Of a stretch of 64,000 nucleotides of DNA, positions 51,874 through 60,896 are shown in pieces. The notes under the pieces were generated by a model. It saw only the letters and a list, made by a program, of their open reading frames with translations, made no database searches and had not been told where the DNA came from. Every line of letters starts with the position of its first letter. The first letter of the stretch is position 1. This DNA is from Janthinobacterium sp. GW456P (GTDB lineage Bacteria; Pseudomonadota; Gammaproteobacteria; Burkholderiales; Burkholderiaceae_D): NCBI RefSeq assembly GCF_002127655.1, contig NZ_NEHB01000001.1:211972-275971 (forward strand), written 5' to 3'. A program made the position numbers and the translations under genes.

Positions 51874-53116
51874 CCATACCACTTCGCCCGGCGCTGCCGC
51901 CGCATTGTTCCACGCCACCGATTACGCTTTTCCCGACCTGCGCGGCCACTTCGGCCCGTACGGCGGCTCCTTCGTTGCCGAAACGCTCACGCACGCCTTG
52001 GCCGAGCTGAAAGACGCCTACGCGCGCTACAGCGCCGATCCGGAGTTCCTCGAAGAATTCCGCTACGAGCTGAAACACTTCGTCGGCCGCCCGTCGCCGA
52101 TCTACCACGCCAAGCGCTGGTCCGAGATGGCCGGCGGCGCGCAAATCTATTTCAAGCGCGAAGACTTGAACCACACGGGCGCGCACAAGATCAACAACGT
52201 GATCGGCCAGGCCCTGCTGGCCAAGCGCATGGGCAAGCCGCGCATCATCGCCGAGACGGGCGCCGGCCAGCATGGCGTGGCCACGGCCACCATCTGCGCG
52301 CGCTTCGGCCTCGAATGCGTGGTCTACATGGGCAGCGAAGATGTCAAGCGCCAGGCGCAGAACGTGTACCGCATGAAACTGCTGGGCGCGACCGTCGTGC
52401 CCGTCGAATCCGGTTCCAAGACCCTCAAGGATGCGTTGAACGAAGCCATGCGCGACTGGGTCACCAACATTGAAAACACCTTTTATATCATCGGCACCGT
52501 GGCCGGTCCCCATCCGTATCCGATGATGGTGCGCGACTTCCAGTCCGTGATCGGCGAGGAATGCCTGGTGCAGATGCCGGAAATGACGGGCCGTCAGCCC
52601 GACTACGTGCTGGCCTGCATCGGCGGCGGCTCGAACGCCATGGGCATCTTTTACCCGTACATCGACCAGAAGGATGTCAAGCTGATCGGCGTGGAAGCGG
52701 CCGGCGAAGGACTCGACACGGGCAGGCACTCGGCCTCGCTGACGGCCGGCTTCCCGGGCGTGCTGCACGGCAACCGCACCTATCTGCTGCAGGATGACAA
52801 CGGCCAGATCATCGAGACGCATTCCGTCTCTGCCGGCCTCGACTATCCGGGCGTGGGTCCGGAACATGCGTGGTTGAAAGATTCCGGCCGCGCGCAATAC
52901 GTGTCGATCACGGACGAGGAGGCGCTGCAAGCCTTCCATGACTGCTGTCATATCGAAGGCATCATTCCGGCCTTGGAATCGTCGCACGCGCTGGCCTACG
53001 CGGCCAAGCTGGCGGCCACCTTGCCGAAAGATCAAATTGTACTGGCCAACCTGTCGGGCCGTGGCGACAAGGACATGCATACCGTGGCGGAACGCATGGG
53101 ATTGAATTTCAGTTAA
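51866..53116 (+). CDS. trpB: tryptophan synthase beta chain
   Basis: PLP-dependent condensation of indole with serine. The 416-aa protein has the PLP lysine K108 in [46 protein letters not shown], and the phosphate loop [20 protein letters not shown] precedes the ATG, which overlaps trpF. It is separated from trpA by an 84-bp gap containing a REP-like palindrome. Confidence 0.97.
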   Translation: MTDHTTSPGAAAALFHATDYAFPDLRGHFGPYGGSFVAETLTHALAELKDAYARYSADPEFLEEFRYELKHFVGRPSPIYHAKRWSEMAGGAQIYFKREDLNHTGAHKINNVIGQALLAKRMGKPRIIAETGAGQHGVATATICARFGLECVVYMGSEDVKRQAQNVYRMKLLGATVVPVESGSKTLKDALNEAMRDWVTNIENTFYIIGTVAGPHPYPMMVRDFQSVIGEECLVQMPEMTGRQPDYVLACIGGGSNAMGIFYPYIDQKDVKLIGVEAAGEGLDTGRHSASLTAGFPGVLHGNRTYLLQDDNGQIIETHSVSAGLDYPGVGPEHAWLKDSGRAQYVSITDEEALQAFHDCCHIEGIIPALESSHALAYAAKLAATLPKDQIVLANLSGRGDKDMHTVAERMGLNFS

Positions 53117-53139
53117 ACAACTGCCAATCCCGATAACGC

Positions 53140-53174
53140 GTAGGTCGGATTAGCGCATGGCGCGTAATCCGACA
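53140..53174. repeat. REP-like palindrome in the trpB-trpA gap
   Basis: GTCGGATTA (53144-53152) and TAATCCGAC (53165-53173) form a 9-bp dyad, extended by GCGC pairing across ATG. The GTCGGATTA...TAATCCGAC unit is one I recognise as a widespread intergenic repeat in Proteobacteria. This is its only copy in this window. Confidence 0.7.
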
Positions 53175-53200
53175 TTCCCCACCGATAAAGAAAGCTCACC

Positions 53201-53998
53201 ATGTCCCGTATCGCCGCCACCTTCGCCAATTTAAAATCCAGCAACAAGACCGGCCTGGTCACCTTCATTACCGCCGGCGACCCCGGCCCCGACGCCACCG
53301 TGCCCCTGATGCACGCGCTCGTCGAGGGCGGCGCCGACATACTGGAGCTGGGCGTACCGTTTTCCGACCCCATGGCCGAAGGCCCCGTCATCCAGCGCGC
53401 CTGCGAACGCGCCCTGAAATTCAACGTCGGCATCCACGACGTGTTCGGCTATGTGCGCGCATTCCGTGCAACGAACCAGACGACGCCCGTGGTGCTGATG
53501 GGCTATGCCAATCCCATCGAGCGCATCGGCAGTGCCGCCTTCATTGCGGCAGCGCAAGCGGCCGGCGCCGACGGCGCCATCGTCGTCGACTATCCGCCCG
53601 AAGAGTGCGAGGAGTTCGGCGCCGCCATGCGCGCAGCGGGCCTCGACCTGATTTTTCTTTTGGCGCCCACGTCGACCGAAGAGCGTATCGCGCAAGTGGC
53701 CAAGGTTGGCGGCGGCTTCAGCTATTACGTGTCGCTCAAGGGCGTCACGGGCGCCGGTAACATTGATACGGAACAGGTGGCGGAACGCCTCGCGGCCATC
53801 CGCCAGCATGTAAAATTGCCCATCGGCGTGGGCTTCGGCATCCGCGATGGCGCCACGGCCAAGGCCGTGGCCAAGGTGGCCGATGCTGTCGTGATCGGCA
53901 GCCGCATCATCCAGGAGATAGAAAATGCACCCGAAGGCGGTGCCGTGGACGCCGTGCGCAGCTTTACGGCAGGCATCCGCGCCGCACTGGACGCCTGA
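53201..53998 (+). CDS. trpA: tryptophan synthase alpha chain (Glu at the Asp60 position)
   Basis: Cleaves indole-3-glycerol phosphate to indole, working with TrpB. The 265-aa TIM barrel aligns without gaps to the E. coli N terminus. Catalytic E49 is present in [11 protein letters not shown], but the second catalytic residue, Asp60 in E. coli (FSDPLADGP), is Glu here (FSDPMAEGP). Phosphate-binding regions [14 protein letters not shown] and [27 protein letters not shown] are intact. The gene is otherwise full length. Such a substitution may be a lineage trait and the enzyme is presumably active. Confidence 0.95.
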   Translation: MSRIAATFANLKSSNKTGLVTFITAGDPGPDATVPLMHALVEGGADILELGVPFSDPMAEGPVIQRACERALKFNVGIHDVFGYVRAFRATNQTTPVVLMGYANPIERIGSAAFIAAAQAAGADGAIVVDYPPEECEEFGAAMRAAGLDLIFLLAPTSTEERIAQVAKVGGGFSYYVSLKGVTGAGNIDTEQVAERLAAIRQHVKLPIGVGFGIRDGATAKAVAKVADAVVIGSRIIQEIENAPEGGAVDAVRSFTAGIRAALDA

Positions 53999-54079
53999 GC
54001 AAGCTTGCCGTTTACACAATATGCGGTGACGGCAAAGTTCGACAGCCCGGCGATAAACGGCTACACTTCGGCCACTGAT

Positions 54080-54107
54080 TTGCCTGTTATTGTGCAATAG
54101 ATAAAAT
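54080..54107 (+). promoter_or_regulatory. accD promoter
   Basis: TTGCCT (54080-54085) and TAAAAT (54102-54107) are 16 nt apart and 89 nt upstream of the accD ATG. A 14-bp GC palindrome (CGCCCCGCGGGGCG, 54117-54130) lies in the presumed 5' leader. Confidence 0.6.
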
Positions 54108-54116
54108 TTTTGGTGG

Positions 54117-54130
54117 CGCCCCGCGGGGCG
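54117..54130. other. GC palindrome in accD leader
   Basis: CGCCCCGCGGGGCG is perfectly self-complementary and begins about 3-5 nt after the expected transcription start of the accD promoter. It could form a tight 5' hairpin or serve as an operator. Confidence 0.45.
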
Positions 54131-54195
54131 TCGCCGTTGACCGTCTGCCGGGGGCGTCCACCGACGCTACCCCTACAAGGGCCCAAGGAGAAAAT

Positions 54196-55068
54196 ATGAG
54201 TTGGTTGGAAAAACTGCTGCCACCGCGCATCCAGCGTTCTGATGCCGCCGCGCGCAAGACCATGCCGGAAGGCCTGTGGGTCAAGTGCCCGTCGTGCGAA
54301 GCCGTGCTGTACCGTACGGACCTGGAATCGAATCTGCACGTGTGCCCGAAATGCGATCACCACATGCGCATCCGCGCGCGCGAACGCCTCGACAGCCTGC
54401 TCGACGCGGGCGGCCGCTATGAAATCGGCCAGGAAATCCTGCCCGTCGATACCCTGAAGTTCAAGGACAGCAAGAAATACCCGGACCGCCTGAAGTCCGC
54501 CATGGAAGCGACGGGCGAGACGGATGCGATGGTCGTCATGGGCGGCGCCATCATGAGCCTGCCGGTGGTCGTGGCGTGCTTCGAATTCGAATTCATGGGC
54601 GGCTCGATGGGTTCCGTGGTCGGCGAGCGCTTCGTGCGCGGCGCGCAGATCGCGCTGGAACAGAAAGTGCCGTTCATTTGCATCACCGCCACCGGTGGCG
54701 CGCGCATGCAGGAAGGCTTGCTGTCGCTGATGCAGATGGCGAAAACCACGGCCATGCTGACCAAGCTGTCCGAAAAGAAATTGCCATTCATCAGCGTGCT
54801 GACCGACCCGACCATGGGTGGCGTGTCCGCCTCGTTCGCCTTCATGGGCGACGTGGTCATCGCCGAACCGAAAGCGCTGATCGGCTTTGCCGGCCCGCGC
54901 GTGATTGAAAACACCGTGCGCGAAAAACTGCCGGAAGGCTTCCAGCGCGCCGAGTTCCTCGTCACCAAGGGCGCCGTCGACATGATCGTCGACCGCCGCC
55001 AGATGCGCGAAGAAATCGCCCGTCTGCTGGCCTTGTTGCAAAACCAGGCTGTGGAAGTCTTGGCGTAA
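54196..55068 (+). CDS. accD: acetyl-CoA carboxylase carboxyltransferase subunit beta
   Basis: Transfers CO2 from carboxybiotin to acetyl-CoA together with AccA, in fatty-acid synthesis. The 290-aa protein has the N-terminal zinc ribbon with C31, C34, C50 and C53 ([23 protein letters not shown]). The crotonase-like core has [24 protein letters not shown] and [45 protein letters not shown] precedes the ATG. It has its own promoter within the trp-folC region. Confidence 0.97.
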   Translation: MSWLEKLLPPRIQRSDAAARKTMPEGLWVKCPSCEAVLYRTDLESNLHVCPKCDHHMRIRARERLDSLLDAGGRYEIGQEILPVDTLKFKDSKKYPDRLKSAMEATGETDAMVVMGGAIMSLPVVVACFEFEFMGGSMGSVVGERFVRGAQIALEQKVPFICITATGGARMQEGLLSLMQMAKTTAMLTKLSEKKLPFISVLTDPTMGGVSASFAFMGDVVIAEPKALIGFAGPRVIENTVREKLPEGFQRAEFLVTKGAVDMIVDRRQMREEIARLLALLQNQAVEVLA

Positions 55069-55169
55069 CGCCAACGTAACAGGCCGGGCGGTGTCCTGCG
55101 GACCCGCCTGGTTGCCGCGCAACACCGTCTCCGCGCCTCGCGCACTGTCTCCTCATCAAGAAGTCTCCC

Positions 55170-56468
55170 ATGCACAAGTTCCCCACCACCTTGCCGGAAT
55201 GGCTCGCCATGCTGGAAACCCGCCATTCGGAAACCCAGATCAACATGGGCCTGGACCGCGTGCAAGCCGTCAAGGCGCGCATGCAGCTCGCTTTTACTTG
55301 CCCCGTGATCATGGTGGCGGGCACGAATGGCAAGGGTTCCACCTGCGCCATGCTGGAATCCGTGCTGTTGCGTGCCGGCTACAAAGTGGGCTTGTACATC
55401 AAGCCGCACTTTCTCGATTTTAACGAGCGCGCGCGCGTGCTGGGCGAGATGGCCAGCGACGAGCAGCTCGTCGCCAGTTTCAACGCAGTCGAAGCCGTGC
55501 GCGGCGACACGCCGCTCACGTATTTCGAGTTCACCACCCTGGCGATTTTGCATCTGCTGTCGCAAGCCAACTTGGACGTGGCCATCCTGGAAGTGGGCCT
55601 GGGCGGGCGCCTGGACGCCGTCAACGTGATCGACGCGGACGTGGCCATCGTTACCAGCGTCGATATCGACCACACGGATTACCTGGGCGACACGCGCGAA
55701 GCGATCGGTTTTGAAAAGGCCGGCATCTTCCGTCCAGGCAAGGCCGCCATCTGCAGCGACCCCGTGCCGCCGCAGTCGTTGATCGACCATGCCGAGGCCA
55801 TCGGCGCCGACCTGTGGCTGATGGGCCGCGATTTCAATTATGCGGGCGACAAGCAGCAGTGGAACTACGGCGGGCGCGAGCAGCGCCGCAATTCGCTGGC
55901 CTACCCGAGCTTGCGCGGCGCCAACCAGATCCTCAATGCGACGGCCGTGCTGGCCGCGCTGGAAGTGCTGAAACTGAAGCTGCCCGTGGGCGCGCAGGAA
56001 GTGCGCACGGGCCTCGTGACGGTGGAGCTGCCGGGCCGCTTCCAGGTCTTGCCTGGCCGCCCCAGCGTGATCCTCGACGTGGCGCACAACCCCCACGCCG
56101 CGTCGGCGCTGAACCAGAACCTGGGCAATATGGGTTTCCACCCGTACACCTATGCCGTGTTCGGTTCCATGCTTGACAAGGATATCGATGGCGTCCTCGC
56201 CGCCATGAGTGAACACGTCGACCACTGGTGCCTGACGGGCCTGCCTTCGCCGCGTGCGGCCACGGCTTCCGAACTGGCCGCCAAGGTGCAGATCATGCTC
56301 GAAGATAAGCCCGACAGCAGCGAACATACTGTGTCTATTTTCGATGATCCGGCACAAGCTTTTGCAAATGCAATGAGCCGGGCCGGTGAGAATGATAGAA
56401 TTGTGGTCTTTGGTTCTTTCCTCACCGTTGCAGGCGTGATGAAGGCCCGAAAATCCTCACTTCACTGA
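55170..56468 (+). CDS. folC: bifunctional folylpolyglutamate synthase / dihydrofolate synthase
   Basis: Adds glutamate to dihydropteroate and to folates. The 432-aa Mur-ligase-fold protein has the P loop VIMVAGTNGKGSTCAML, GLYIKPHFLDFNERARV, ILEVGLGGRLDAVNVIDADVAIVTSVDIDHTDYLG, and the C-terminal VILDVAHNPHAASAL. It follows accD after a 101-bp gap and precedes the SPOR gene by 24 bp, the usual betaproteobacterial order. Confidence 0.96.
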   Translation: MHKFPTTLPEWLAMLETRHSETQINMGLDRVQAVKARMQLAFTCPVIMVAGTNGKGSTCAMLESVLLRAGYKVGLYIKPHFLDFNERARVLGEMASDEQLVASFNAVEAVRGDTPLTYFEFTTLAILHLLSQANLDVAILEVGLGGRLDAVNVIDADVAIVTSVDIDHTDYLGDTREAIGFEKAGIFRPGKAAICSDPVPPQSLIDHAEAIGADLWLMGRDFNYAGDKQQWNYGGREQRRNSLAYPSLRGANQILNATAVLAALEVLKLKLPVGAQEVRTGLVTVELPGRFQVLPGRPSVILDVAHNPHAASALNQNLGNMGFHPYTYAVFGSMLDKDIDGVLAAMSEHVDHWCLTGLPSPRAATASELAAKVQIMLEDKPDSSEHTVSIFDDPAQAFANAMSRAGENDRIVVFGSFLTVAGVMKARKSSLH

Positions 56469-56492
56469 AACGCACTCGACTGAAAATCACGC

Positions 56493-57473
56493 ATGGGCTT
56501 GTTCTCGAAACTGTTTAAAAACAAGCAAGAATCCTCTGGCGAAGACAGCGGCTTTTATGTCCCTGGCGAAGCACAGTCGCCGACCCGCAAGCGCGCCGCC
56601 AACACCTCCGGTGGCGGCGGATCGCGCCGTGGCGGCAAGGAAGCACCGGATCCGGTCTTGCCTGAAAAAAAGCGCGCACGCCGTCGCCTGGTCGGGGCCG
56701 TCGCCCTGGCCCTGGGCGTCGCCGTCGGCTTGCCGATGCTGCTCGATTCGGAGCCGAAAGCACCGTTTAACGATATCGCCATCGACATTCCGTCGAAGGA
56801 AAAGGCTGCGCCTGCGCCGGCGCCTGTGCCGGCCGTCCCGGCCCAGGCTGCGTCGAATGGCCTGGACCAGTCCGAGGAAATCGTCGACGCGCCGCTGCCG
56901 CCCGCGGCCAGGCCGGCACAGGCAACGGCGCCCGTGCTGGCCGCCGCCCAGCCAGCTCCCGTCAAGCCGGCCTATGTGGAACCGAAACCCGAGCCCAAGC
57001 CTGAAGCGAAGCCCGAACCGAAACCGGTCAAGGCGGAGCCCAAGCCTGAACCGAAGCATGAAACCAAGCCCGAGCCGAAACACGAGTCCAAGCCTGAGCC
57101 CAAGCATGAAGTAAAACCGGAAGCCAAGCCCGAAGTGAAACCTGCCAAGCCGGCGCAATCGGCCGACGATGCCGCGCGCGCGCTGGCTATCCTGGAAGGC
57201 AAGCCGCAAGAGAAGGCGCAGGACAAGGCCCACGATGCCGGCGGCGGCAAGTTCGTGGTGCAGGTGGCGGCGCTGGCGACGCAGGACAAGGTCGACGAAT
57301 TGCAGGACAAATTGCGCGAAGCGGGCATCAAGTCGTACACGCAGAAAGTCTCCAGTCCGGCGGGCGAGCGCATCCGCGTGCGCGTGGGGCCGTTCGGCAG
57401 CCGCGAAGACGCGGAAAAGACGCGCGCCAAGTTGCAAAAGCTGGGCCTGGGCGGCTCGCTGGTGCCGGCGTGA
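56493..57473 (+). CDS. SPOR domain protein (DedD-like)
   Basis: A bitopic inner-membrane protein of 326 aa. It has a short basic cytoplasmic part (residues 1-64) and one membrane helix (LVGAVALALGVAVGLPMLL). A long periplasmic linker contains about 20 Pro-Glu/Lys units (KPEPKPEAKPEPK-like, residues about 165-220). The C-terminal SPOR domain is KFVVQVAALATQDKVDELQDKLREAGIKSYTQKV followed by RIRVRVGPFGSREDAEKTRAKLQKLG. SPOR domains bind denuded peptidoglycan at the division septum. Position between folC and cvpA matches DedD in E. coli. Confidence 0.88.
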   Translation: MGLFSKLFKNKQESSGEDSGFYVPGEAQSPTRKRAANTSGGGGSRRGGKEAPDPVLPEKKRARRRLVGAVALALGVAVGLPMLLDSEPKAPFNDIAIDIPSKEKAAPAPAPVPAVPAQAASNGLDQSEEIVDAPLPPAARPAQATAPVLAAAQPAPVKPAYVEPKPEPKPEAKPEPKPVKAEPKPEPKHETKPEPKHESKPEPKHEVKPEAKPEVKPAKPAQSADDAARALAILEGKPQEKAQDKAHDAGGGKFVVQVAALATQDKVDELQDKLREAGIKSYTQKVSSPAGERIRVRVGPFGSREDAEKTRAKLQKLGLGGSLVPA

Positions 57474-57493
57474 TGTTGCAAGGCTGAACGGGC

Positions 57494-57982
57494 GTGACGA
57501 TCTTCGATTACCTGGTGCTGTTCGTGCTGGTGACGTCCGTGCTGATCAGCATGATGCGCGGCCTGGTCAAGGAAATACTGTCCCTGGTCAGCTGGATCGT
57601 CGCGTTCGTCATCGCCAACGCGTATGGCGCCACCCTGGCGAAATTCCTGCCGGAAGCCGTGCCGGGTGAAGCCATCCGTTTGTTGCTGGCCTTCGTGGTG
57701 CTGTTCATCGGCGTGCGCATTTTGATGGGATTGCTGTCCATGACGGTCGACGCGCTGGTCAAGGTGACAGGTCTGAGTCTGGCCGACCGCACCCTGGGCA
57801 GCCTGTTCGGCGTGGCGCGGGGCCTTGTGATCGTGCTGACCGCCGTCATCTTGTGTGGCATGACGTCCATCCCGCAGCAGCCATTCTGGAAAAACGCGCA
57901 GCTCAGCCCGCTCGCGGAGCAGGGCGCGCGCGCCATCAAGCCTTATCTGCCTGCCGCTTACGCGCAGCATGTGAAATTTTGA
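57494..57982 (+). CDS. cvpA: CvpA family membrane protein
   Basis: A 162-aa inner-membrane protein with four hydrophobic segments, starting TIFDYLVLFVLVTSVLISMMRGLVKEILSLVSWIVAFVIA. The RGLVKEILSLVSW motif is diagnostic of the family (colicin V production, membrane homeostasis under envelope stress). The start codon is GTG at 57494 and no ATG gives a complete first helix. It lies 20 nt after the SPOR gene and 39 nt before purF, the conserved cvpA-purF pairing. Confidence 0.92.
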   Translation: MTIFDYLVLFVLVTSVLISMMRGLVKEILSLVSWIVAFVIANAYGATLAKFLPEAVPGEAIRLLLAFVVLFIGVRILMGLLSMTVDALVKVTGLSLADRTLGSLFGVARGLVIVLTAVILCGMTSIPQQPFWKNAQLSPLAEQGARAIKPYLPAAYAQHVKF

Positions 57983-58021
57983 ATTTTTTTTAAAATCAGT
58001 AGCACAGTTTAGGAGCACACC

Positions 58022-59545
58022 ATGTGTGGCATCGTCGGCGTCGTTTCCCATCAACCTGTCAATCAATTGCTCTATGATGCATTGTTGCTTCTGCAACATC
58101 GCGGTCAGGACGCGGCAGGGATTGCGACCAATCACAGCAGTATGTTTTCCATGCACAAGGCCAACGGCCTCGTACGTGACGTCTTCCGTACGCGTAACAT
58201 GCGTTCGCTGCAAGGCAACTCGGGCATCGGTCATTGCCGCTACCCGACGGCTGGTTCGTCGAGCGAAGAGGAAGCGCAGCCGTTTTATGTGAATGCGCCG
58301 TTCGGCATCACCCTGGCGCACAATGGCAACCTGACCAACTGGGAACAGTTGAAGCTGGAAATGTTCAAGAACGACCGCCGCCACATCAATACCGACTCCG
58401 ATTCGGAAGTGTTGCTCAACGTGCTGGCGCATGAAATCCAGGAAGCGACGACGGGCCTGAACCTGGACCCGGAAGCCATCTTCAAGGCCGTGACCGTGCT
58501 GAACCGTCGCGTCAAGGGCGGCTATGCGGCCGTCGCGCAAATCGCCGGCGTGGGCTTGCTGGCCTTCCGCGACCCGCACGGCATCCGCCCGCTGTGCCTG
58601 GGCATCAATGAAACGGAGCAGGGTCCCGAATACCTGATCGCGTCCGAATCCGTGGCCCTGGAAGGCATGGGCTTCCGCTTCGTGCGCGACATCGGTCCCG
58701 GCGAAGCCGTCTTCATCGATGCCGACAAGAAATTGCACAGCGCCCAGTGCGCCGACAATGCCAGCTTGAACCCGTGCGTGTTCGAATTCGTCTACCTGGC
58801 CCGTCCCGACTCCGTCATCGACGGCGCCTCCGTGTACGCCACGCGCCTGAAAATGGGCGAATACCTGGCCGAGAAGATCCGTGCCGAATTGCCTGGCGTG
58901 CATATCGACGTGGTCATGCCGATTCCCGATTCCTCGCGTCCGGCCGCCATCCAGCTGGCCATGGCGCTGAACATCGAATACCGCGAAGGCTTCATCAAGA
59001 ACCGCTACATCGGCCGCACGTTTATTATGCCGGGCCAGGCGGCGCGCAAGAAATCCGTGCGCCAGAAGCTCAACGCGATCCCGTCCGAATTCAAGGATAA
59101 GGTGGTCTTGCTGGTCGACGATTCCATCGTGCGCGGCACCACCAGCCGTGAAATCGTACAGATGGCGCGCGAAGCGGGCGCGACGAAAGTCATCTTCGCC
59201 TCGGCCGCGCCGCCGGTGATCTACCCGAACGTGTACGGCATCGACATGCCGACGCGCGACGAGTTGATCGCCTATGGCCGCACGACGGAAGAAGTGTGCC
59301 GCGAAATCACGGCCGATTACCTGGTCTACCAGGATATCGGCGCGCTGAAGCAGGCGATCGCCGACGTCAACCCGGCCCTGACCAACTTTGAGGCTTCGTG
59401 CTTCGACGGCGTCTACGTGACGGGCGACGTGTCGCAGGAATATCTGGACCGCCTGGAATATGCGCGCCACCATCCAAAGGCGGCAGCGCCCGAAGATACG
59501 CCGCGTTCCCAGCTGAACCTGAACCTGGCAACGACAGAAGCGTAA
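58022..59545 (+). CDS. purF: amidophosphoribosyltransferase
   Basis: First committed step of purine synthesis (PRPP plus glutamine to phosphoribosylamine). The 507-aa protein has the N-terminal nucleophile Cys2 (MCGIVGVVSHQ, exposed after Met removal), HRGQDAAGIA and GHCRYPTAGSS in the glutaminase domain, and the PRPP-binding loop VVLLVDDSIVRGTTS in the transferase domain. AGGAG precedes the ATG. A terminator-type hairpin separates it from the MetZ-like gene. Confidence 0.97.
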   Translation: MCGIVGVVSHQPVNQLLYDALLLLQHRGQDAAGIATNHSSMFSMHKANGLVRDVFRTRNMRSLQGNSGIGHCRYPTAGSSSEEEAQPFYVNAPFGITLAHNGNLTNWEQLKLEMFKNDRRHINTDSDSEVLLNVLAHEIQEATTGLNLDPEAIFKAVTVLNRRVKGGYAAVAQIAGVGLLAFRDPHGIRPLCLGINETEQGPEYLIASESVALEGMGFRFVRDIGPGEAVFIDADKKLHSAQCADNASLNPCVFEFVYLARPDSVIDGASVYATRLKMGEYLAEKIRAELPGVHIDVVMPIPDSSRPAAIQLAMALNIEYREGFIKNRYIGRTFIMPGQAARKKSVRQKLNAIPSEFKDKVVLLVDDSIVRGTTSREIVQMAREAGATKVIFASAAPPVIYPNVYGIDMPTRDELIAYGRTTEEVCREITADYLVYQDIGALKQAIADVNPALTNFEASCFDGVYVTGDVSQEYLDRLEYARHHPKAAAPEDTPRSQLNLNLATTEA

Positions 59546-59552
59546 TTATCTT

Positions 59553-59577
59553 GCCCGGCTAGCGCCGGGCTTTTTTT
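59553..59577 (+). terminator. rho-independent terminator after purF
   Basis: GCCCGGC (59553-59559), a 4-nt loop and GCCGGGC (59564-59570) are followed by seven T residues. It stands between purF and the MetZ-like gene, only 11 nt before the next ATG. Confidence 0.88.
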
Positions 59578-59588
59578 GCTCCGCGATC

Positions 59589-60830
59589 ATGAACGATAAA
59601 AAAAACTACGGCTTTACCACCACCATCCTGCATAACGACCGCCGCAAGGGCATCGAGCATGGTTCGCTGCACAAGCCCGTGCACACTTCCGTCGCCTTTG
59701 GTTACGCCGATGCACACCAGCTCGCTTCCGTGTTCCAGGGCAAGGAGCCGGGCTTCCGCTACGGCCGCCAGGGCAACCCCACCGTGTCCGCGCTGGAAGA
59801 CAAGGTCAACAAGATGGAAGGCGGCGTGGCGACTTTGTGCTTCGCCACCGGCATGGGCGCCATCGGCGCCGTGGTGCAGTCGCTGTTGCGCGCGGGCGAC
59901 CATGTCGTGTCGTCGGCCTTTTTGTTCGGCAACACCAACAGCCTGTGGCAAACGGTGACGGGGCAGGGCATCGGCGTGTCCTTCGTCGACGCGACGGAGG
60001 TGGCCAACGTGGCCGCCGCCATCACGCCGCAAACGCGCATCGTGTTCGTGGAAACCATCGCCAATCCGCGCACGCAGATCGCCGACCTGAAAAAAATCGG
60101 CGACCTGTGCCGCGAAAAGGGCATTCTGTACATCGTCGACAACACGATGACGACGCCGTATTTGTTCCGCCCGAAAGCCGTGGGCGCGGGCCTGGTGGTC
60201 AATGCCTTGACGAAATCCATCGGCGGACACGGCAATGCATTGGGCGGCAGCTTGACGGACACGGGCGTGTTCGACTGGACGCAGTATCCGAACATCTTCG
60301 AGAACTACAAGAAGGCGGCGCCCGCGCAGTGGGGCATCGCGCAAATCCGCGCCAAGGCCTTGCGCGACTTCGGCGCCTCATTGGGCCCGGAGGCGGCGCA
60401 CCATATCGCCGTCGGCGCGGAAACCATGGCCTTGCGCATGGACCGCACCTGCTCGAACGCCCTGGCGCTGGCCACCATGCTTGCCGCCGACCCGCGCGTG
60501 GCGGCCGTGCACTATCCGGGCTTGGCGTCGCACCCGCAGCACGCGCTGGCGACGGACTTGTTCCGCAGCTATGGTTCGCTGTTCAGCTTTGAATTGAAGG
60601 ACGGCATCGACTGCTTCGATTTCCTCAATCGTTTGAACCTGGCCATTCCCGCGAGCAACCTCGGCGACACGCGCACCCTGGTCATTCCCGTCGCCCATAC
60701 GATCTTCTACGAGATGGGCGCCGAGCGGCGCGCCAGCATGGGCATTGCCGAGTCCTTGATCCGCGTCTCCGTCGGTATCGAGGATGAGGTGGATTTGCTC
60801 GAGGATTTCCGCCAGGCACTCGATGTATAA
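59589..60830 (+). CDS. cystathionine gamma-synthase / O-succinylhomoserine sulfhydrylase family PLP enzyme
   Basis: A 413-aa Cys/Met metabolism PLP enzyme (MetZ/MetB-like fold type I). It has RYGRQGNPTVSALEDKVNKMEGG, the cofactor-stacking region FATGMGAIGAVVQSLL, D184 in YIVDNTMTTPYLF, and the Schiff-base K209 in NALTKSIGGHGNALGG. The exact reaction (sulfhydrylase, gamma-synthase or gamma-lyase) cannot be told from sequence. The N-terminal YGFTTTILHNDRRKGIEHGSLHKPVHTSVAFGY places it in a subgroup often left as family-level. It sits downstream of purF, where Pseudomonas has metZ, but a terminator intervenes and no clear ribosome site is visible. Confidence 0.88.
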   Translation: MNDKKNYGFTTTILHNDRRKGIEHGSLHKPVHTSVAFGYADAHQLASVFQGKEPGFRYGRQGNPTVSALEDKVNKMEGGVATLCFATGMGAIGAVVQSLLRAGDHVVSSAFLFGNTNSLWQTVTGQGIGVSFVDATEVANVAAAITPQTRIVFVETIANPRTQIADLKKIGDLCREKGILYIVDNTMTTPYLFRPKAVGAGLVVNALTKSIGGHGNALGGSLTDTGVFDWTQYPNIFENYKKAAPAQWGIAQIRAKALRDFGASLGPEAAHHIAVGAETMALRMDRTCSNALALATMLAADPRVAAVHYPGLASHPQHALATDLFRSYGSLFSFELKDGIDCFDFLNRLNLAIPASNLGDTRTLVIPVAHTIFYEMGAERRASMGIAESLIRVSVGIEDEVDLLEDFRQALDV

Positions 60831-60845
60831 GTAGCCGGACAAATG

Positions 60846-60885
60846 AAAAGGGCCGCGACAGTCATGTTGTCGCGGCCCTTTTTTT
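60846..60885. terminator. bidirectional rho-independent terminator
   Basis: GGGCCGCGACA (60850-60860) and TGTCGCGGCCC (60868-60878) form an 11-bp stem with a 7-nt loop. AAAA lies before it and seven T residues after it. It serves the MetZ-like gene and possibly lexA from the other side. Confidence 0.92.
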
Positions 60886-60896
60886 GCGCTGCAGGC

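Noticed and set aside
56970-57160. Tandem KPEPK-type repeats in the SPOR gene as a possible insertion or CRISPR-like array
   Set aside because: The repeats are short, in frame, degenerate and code for a Pro/Lys/Glu periplasmic linker, normal for SPOR proteins. No spacer-repeat pattern exists.
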